From assembly GCF_000750635.1 (NCBI RefSeq), contig NZ_CCDM010000004.1, positions 186,001-250,000 on the forward strand: 64,000 bases of DNA, read 5' to 3'. Numbering within the stretch: the stretch's first letter is position 1; each line of letters starts with the position of its first letter. The position numbers were made by a program, and so were the translations under genes. Below the pieces are notes generated by a model that was not told the origin of the DNA, did no database searches, and saw only the letters and a list, made by a program, of their open reading frames with translations. This DNA comes from Oceanobacillus jeddahensis. GTDB taxonomy: Bacteria > Bacillota > Bacilli > Bacillales > Amphibacillaceae. Positions 60,775-64,000 of this stretch are shown here, in pieces.

Positions 60775-61688
60775 TTCTCTTCCGCCCCTTCCACTAATCC
60801 TAAGAAATATTCCTCTAAATTCAGTGCTTCAAGCCGGAATTCCATCACAAATACATCATTTTTGATTAAAAGGCGGTTTATTTCTCCAGCCTCTTCAATG
60901 TGATTTTGTATCATGATAACCTGATCAGGAAGGGATTTATATTGGATATCCTCATAAGTACGTTCTAATAGCTGTGCTGTCTTGGCTGCGTCATCCACCT
61001 TTAAATGGATTTGTTTCCTGCTTTTTTCATCCAGAAGCTGCTTGCTTACATCCTCGACGATCACCCCGTTTTTGATAAATACAAACCGCGTTGCTAATAG
61101 CTGCAATTCCGTTAAAATATGACTGGAAACTAAGATGGTTATTTGCTTTTCTTGATTTAACCGGATCAATAACCTGCGAATTTCCATAATACCTTCCGCA
61201 TCTAAACCATTAATTGGCTCATCAAGTACTAAACAATCCGGGCTGCTTAAGAGAGAAAGCGCTATTCCCAGCCGCTGTTTCATCCCCATAGAGTATTCTC
61301 TAAATTTTTTCTTCTTTTGATTGGCCAGCCCGACAATTTCCAATACATCATATATCCGCTTCTTTTCCGCAACTCCCCTTTGAATCCGGAAATACTCCAG
61401 GTTTTGAATTGCCGTAAAATCCGGGAAAAAGACCGGCGTCTCTATCATAAATCCCATTCTTTTTTTCGCTTGCATCATCTGTTTGCCTGACTTTCCAAAT
61501 AAGTAAATTTCTCCTGTTGTCGGCGTTATCTGTCCTGCAAGCATTTTAAAAATAGTCGATTTTCCAGCACCGTTTTTACCAATTAAGGCACAAATCTCAC
61601 CCTTCTTCACAGAAAAATCAAGCGGTTTAATGACTTCTTCCTGTTTAAATTTCTTTGTTAAAGTATACGTCTGAATAACAGCATTCAT
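60771..61688 (-). CDS. ABC transporter ATP-binding protein (system 3)
   Basis: A 305-residue ATPase with Walker A GKNGAGKST near 37, a Q-loop in FMIETPVFFPD, a degenerate signature YSMGMKQRLG, Walker B CLVLDEPINGLD and the switch His (SSHILTEL). The MIETP and YSMGMKQRLG blocks are hallmarks of the BcrA/lantibiotic-immunity (LanF) branch. The C-terminal 80 residues end in LNLEEYFLGLVEG. ATG after GAAGGAGCC. Coupled to the permease gene. Confidence 0.94.
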   Translation of the reverse strand: MNAVIQTYTLTKKFKQEEVIKPLDFSVKKGEICALIGKNGAGKSTIFKMLAGQITPTTGEIYLFGKSGKQMMQAKKRMGFMIETPVFFPDFTAIQNLEYFRIQRGVAEKKRIYDVLEIVGLANQKKKKFREYSMGMKQRLGIALSLLSSPDCLVLDEPINGLDAEGIMEIRRLLIRLNQEKQITILVSSHILTELQLLATRFVFIKNGVIVEDVSKQLLDEKSRKQIHLKVDDAAKTAQLLERTYEDIQYKSLPDQVIMIQNHIEEAGEINRLLIKNDVFVMEFRLEALNLEEYFLGLVEGAEEK

Positions 61689-61793
61689 CTTCTCGGCTCC
61701 TTCACTCTATTTTCTTGTTTCCAGTTTAGCGCAAGAGCCATTAAAATCCTTTAAGCAAATCATAAAGAATTCATAAAGAAAAACAAATATGGA

Positions 61794-62483
61794 TTAAACC
61801 AGCATGAACCCGACTCCCCAAATTGTTTTGATATACTCTTCAGAAGTAATTTCAGCCATTTTTCTGCGCAGATTGGAGATATGTACACTAATGGTGTTAT
61901 CATCACCGACATACGTGCCTTTCCAAATTTTTTCGTAAATCTCTCTTTTAGAAAAGGCATGCTCCGGATGACTGACAAATAAGGACAAAATATCAAATTC
62001 CGCATTGGTTACCTGCAATGATTTGTTCTCTAGTGTGACAGACAGCTTTTCTGGAAAGATAGTCAACCCTCGCCAGACCTTTTCATCTTCCTGTGAGGAC
62101 TGAGCAATCGATTTTCGCAGCTGTACTTCCACACGGGCTTCTACTTCCTTCTGGTGGAATGGCTTGGTTATATAATCATCTGCTCCCATTTTCAAGACTT
62201 GAACTTTATCCTCTACTCCAATCTTTGCGGAAATCACAATAATCGGGATTGCGCTTTCCTCTCTGACCTGTGTAATAAATTCTTCACCGCTTATTCCAGG
62301 CAGCATCAAATCTAATAAAATCAAATCGAATGGATTGCTTTGCAGCTGGAGTAGACCCTCTGTCCCTGAATAAGCAGATACTGGTGTCATTCCCATTTTT
62401 GTTAAAATAACATGCAGCAGTTTGCTGATTTCCTGATCATCTTCAATAATTAAAATTGTTTTTCCCTCATTCACATTTACCAC
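61794..62483 (-). CDS. OmpR-family response regulator (system 3)
   Basis: A 229-residue regulator. The receiver domain has the acidic EDD near 14-16, phospho-acceptor Asp 58 (LLDLMLPGISG) and the TKPF lysine; the winged helix ends in WGVGFML. The start is taken as the GTG at 62483; a GTG three codons later is possible, and neither has a strong ribosome site. It heads the regulator-ATPase-permease-kinase array (106-base gap to the ATPase gene). Its first 19 or so codons and leader are duplicated at 62916-62982. Confidence 0.92.
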   Translation of the reverse strand: MVNVNEGKTILIIEDDQEISKLLHVILTKMGMTPVSAYSGTEGLLQLQSNPFDLILLDLMLPGISGEEFITQVREESAIPIIVISAKIGVEDKVQVLKMGADDYITKPFHQKEVEARVEVQLRKSIAQSSQEDEKVWRGLTIFPEKLSVTLENKSLQVTNAEFDILSLFVSHPEHAFSKREIYEKIWKGTYVGDDNTISVHISNLRRKMAEITSEEYIKTIWGVGFMLV

Positions 62484-62549
62484 TCACTTTTATAAGTATC
62501 ATCACATTTTCAGATATATAATTATTTTTTTCTTTACAAGAACAATTCA

Positions 62550-62832
62550 TTATTTCTTACCTTTTCGTTCTAAAAGTATAGGTGCTATATTTAGTAAGAT
62601 AGAAGCAATTGTCAAAAACCATAATACGCTTTCAAAATTAGGTACTTCCCCTAAAGCTGACCAATCCTCCCTTTCTACCCAATCCGATACGAGACTGTAC
62701 TCTGCACAAAGTGTTAGTGCTGTAAATGATAATCCTAACGCCATGGCGAGCTTATAATCCTTTCCTTTTGCATACATATAAAGATTTATAAAAGTTACTA
62801 CTATTGCAATACCCCCCTAATATTAACCACAT
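62550..62832 (-). pseudogene. Small three-helix membrane protein, frameshifted in a G6 tract
   Basis: The ATG at 62832 has a perfect GGAGG site 7 bases upstream, but the frame (MWLILGG) leaves the true coding frame at a run of six G (C6 at 62812-62817 on the plus strand). Removing one G gives a continuous 94-residue protein with helices near 1-18, 27-45 and 70-88, ending in LLERKGKK. The downstream part alone (from an ATG at 62777) has no ribosome site. The gene is therefore a recent pseudogene, phase-variable at the G tract, or carries a sequencing error. Confidence 0.75.
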
Positions 62833-62915
62833 ACCTATTCCTCCATATATTTTAGATATACACTGAAATCATACTAATCTGTTTCTTTCCATTTTTGTTT
62901 AAATAACATACAGTA

Positions 62916-62982
62916 ATTTCCTGGTCATCTTCAATAATTAAAATTGTTTTTCCCTCATTCACGTTTACCACTCACTTTTATA
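62916..62982 (-). repeat. Duplicated 5' end of the system 3 response regulator
   Basis: These 67 bases match 62428-62494 with two mismatches. They cover the leader, start codon and about the first 19 codons of the regulator gene, then stop. It is a partial direct duplication flanking the frameshifted gene at 62550. Confidence 0.9.
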
Positions 62983-63051
62983 TAATTGCTATTACTTTAT
63001 TATAATAATCACTCTTTCTTCAATTGAAAAGTGCACCTTTATAAATCTTCA

Positions 63052-63103
63052 CCAAAACAAATAAAGGAGTGCATTGGAAATCGATGATGCACGCTCCTTT
63101 ATT
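63052..63103 (-). terminator. Terminator after the cupin gene
   Basis: On the minus strand AATAAAGGAG-CG-TGCAT pairs with ATGCACTCCTTTATT (two-base bulge), followed by TGTTTT. Confidence 0.75.
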
Positions 63104-63119
63104 GAGAAAAAATAATCAA

Positions 63120-63491
63120 TTAATACCTTGTTACAACATTCTTTAAAACAGGCATATTCCGGGAATTTAGATCCTTCCCCTCTAATACTAAAACAGTCAT
63201 TCGAGAATCTGTTCCTGCACCATGAAACTCTCCCATTTTCCAAAAAGCTGCTTTACCAGAAGACAGGATAATTTTGTTCTCATCCTCCCCGCAGACCCAG
63301 CCTTCTCCAGATACAACCATGAAAAGCTGATCTGCCAGTGCTTCATGAAAAGGTATTTTATCATTTGCTTCCAGGTACATATACCCCATTCTAATACCAT
63401 CAGCATCCATTAAAATTCGATGTGCAGTAAATTTCGTTGTGTCCGAACGCATGGAAGCTCCGAATTCTTTTTCAAAAGATATAATTTTCAA
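63120..63491 (-). CDS. Cupin-domain protein
   Basis: A protein of 123 residues with a single cupin barrel. Motif 1 is degenerate (PFHEALADQLFMVVSGEGWV near 47-66), keeping the PFH and the VVSGEGWV turn. Motif 2 (WKMGEFHGAG near 84-93) contributes a second His. Metal binding is thus possible but weaker than in classical cupins with HxH. Start is a TTG at 63491 after AAGGAGGGGG. Followed by a terminator. Enzymatic or sensory role unknown. Confidence 0.85.
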   Translation of the reverse strand: MKIISFEKEFGASMRSDTTKFTAHRILMDADGIRMGYMYLEANDKIPFHEALADQLFMVVSGEGWVCGEDENKIILSSGKAAFWKMGEFHGAGTDSRMTVLVLEGKDLNSRNMPVLKNVVTRY

Positions 63492-63526
63492 AGCATCCCC
63501 CTCCTTATTCTTATTAAAATAGAAAC

Positions 63527-64000
63527 CTATTCGGCTTCATAACGAATCATCGTCCACATCCCGATATCTTCAAAACCTAATCGTTTATAGATATTTCCGG
63601 CTGCCGAATTATCATAAAACAGGCAAAGCGACTTTCCTTCTGCTAATAATGCCGCACATAATTTCTCCATACACTTCGTTGCATAGCCCTGACGCTCATA
63701 TCCCGGTCTTGTTCCCACGCCGACAATCATCGCGGATTGGGAATTTTCAGCTGTAGTCGATGCAGACGCCACCATTGTTCCTTTCTCATCACGGATAAAA
63801 TAAGTACGCCCTGTCTTATTTTTCTCTGCATCTTCTCTGGATTCTTTTGTTACATTACTTGTTGAAAATTCCGGTATGGATCCCAGCATATCAATATTTT
63901 CTTCATAATCCGCAGTGGTCAGATATTCTACCTGGTCTATTTGCTCTGCACTCACCGGGTAACGTAACTTTTCGCAGGCTGCATAGTATGTTTCTTTATG
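63527..64000 (-). CDS. GNAT N-acetyltransferase (5' end outside window)
   Basis: The minus-strand frame is open from the window edge to the stop at 63527, giving at least 157 residues; a GTG at 63955 is unlikely to be the start because coding-like sequence (AACEKLRYP) continues upstream. The acetyl-CoA site is GVGTRPGYERQGYATKCM, followed by SLCLFYDNSAAGNIYKRLGF, the usual GNAT C-terminal pattern. The substrate is not deducible. It is 35 bases upstream of the cupin gene on the same strand, so they may be cotranscribed. Confidence 0.87.
   Translation of the reverse strand, partial: HKETYYAACEKLRYPVSAEQIDQVEYLTTADYEENIDMLGSIPEFSTSNVTKESREDAEKNKTGRTYFIRDEKGTMVASASTTAENSQSAMIVGVGTRPGYERQGYATKCMEKLCAALLAEGKSLCLFYDNSAAGNIYKRLGFEDIGMWTMIRYEAE

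Noticed and set aside
1..64000. CRISPR array, tRNA or rRNA genes, phage genes, defence systems
   Set aside because: No regularly spaced repeats, cloverleaf sequences, phage structural genes or recognisable defence proteins were found on either strand by reading.

Overview
The window looks like chromosome of a low-GC, endospore-forming Gram-positive bacterium of the Bacillaceae, most like the halotolerant Oceanobacillus/Virgibacillus group. The reasons are AT-rich DNA, strong AGGAGG-type ribosome sites, frequent TTG/GTG starts, ykoFEDC and ydbST gene sets, a gamma-type spore-protein signature (55691-55840) and many sodium-coupled transporters. Genus placement is inference. No rRNA, tRNA, CRISPR array or intact insertion sequence was recognised. 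Genes at both ends are cut by the window.

Layout: 1-5389 holds two back-to-back two-component systems with a partial lipoprotein gene. 5543-9678 is a divergent plus-strand block (DUF4064-like protein, ABC permease and ATPase, YdbS/YdbT). 9764-10563 is decayed DNA (truncated acetyltransferase, IS256-type transposase remnant). 10839-19769 carries scattered single genes (TetR, zinc-ribbon protein, hydrolase, DASS carboxylate transporter, SDR, 2-hydroxyacid dehydrogenase) and several palindromic repeats. 19881-23622 is a TPP-riboswitch-controlled thiamine-precursor ECF transport operon (ykoFEDC). 23623-24291 contains a structured non-coding segment, followed by a type-2 isoleucyl-tRNA synthetase gene (mupirocin-insensitive class).

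28420-44995 is the main accessory block: a divergent LysR regulator and about 14 minus-strand genes forming an apparent hydroxyproline catabolic pathway. Its enzymes are a proline-racemase-family enzyme with a Ser/Cys catalytic pair, a D-hydroxyproline dehydrogenase split over four genes, a DapA-type deaminase and an aldehyde dehydrogenase. Joined to it are a beta-alanine/taurine-type aminotransferase plus methylmalonate-semialdehyde dehydrogenase module, two sodium/alanine symporter paralogues, an Asp/Glu racemase-like protein and SDR genes. Two nearly identical SDR genes lie as direct repeats on either side of the catabolic core, and two CcpA (cre) sites lie just after the two symporter genes.

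45181-50036 is a second catabolic unit: isoaspartyl dipeptidase and an NhaC antiporter behind a clear sigma-54 -24/-12 promoter, next to a PrpR-like sigma-54 activator. 50272-58881 carries an APH-like kinase with a methyltransferase, topoisomerase III, a spore-protein-like small gene and lipoproteins. 59098-62483 is a third sensor/ABC module (response regulator, ATPase, permease, kinase). After it come a frameshifted small membrane gene, a partial duplication of the regulator's 5' end, a cupin and a partial GNAT acetyltransferase. Repeats of one short palindromic family occur at 7.6, 16.6, 24.2, 27.9 and 50.1 kb, some with internal deletions or insertions.
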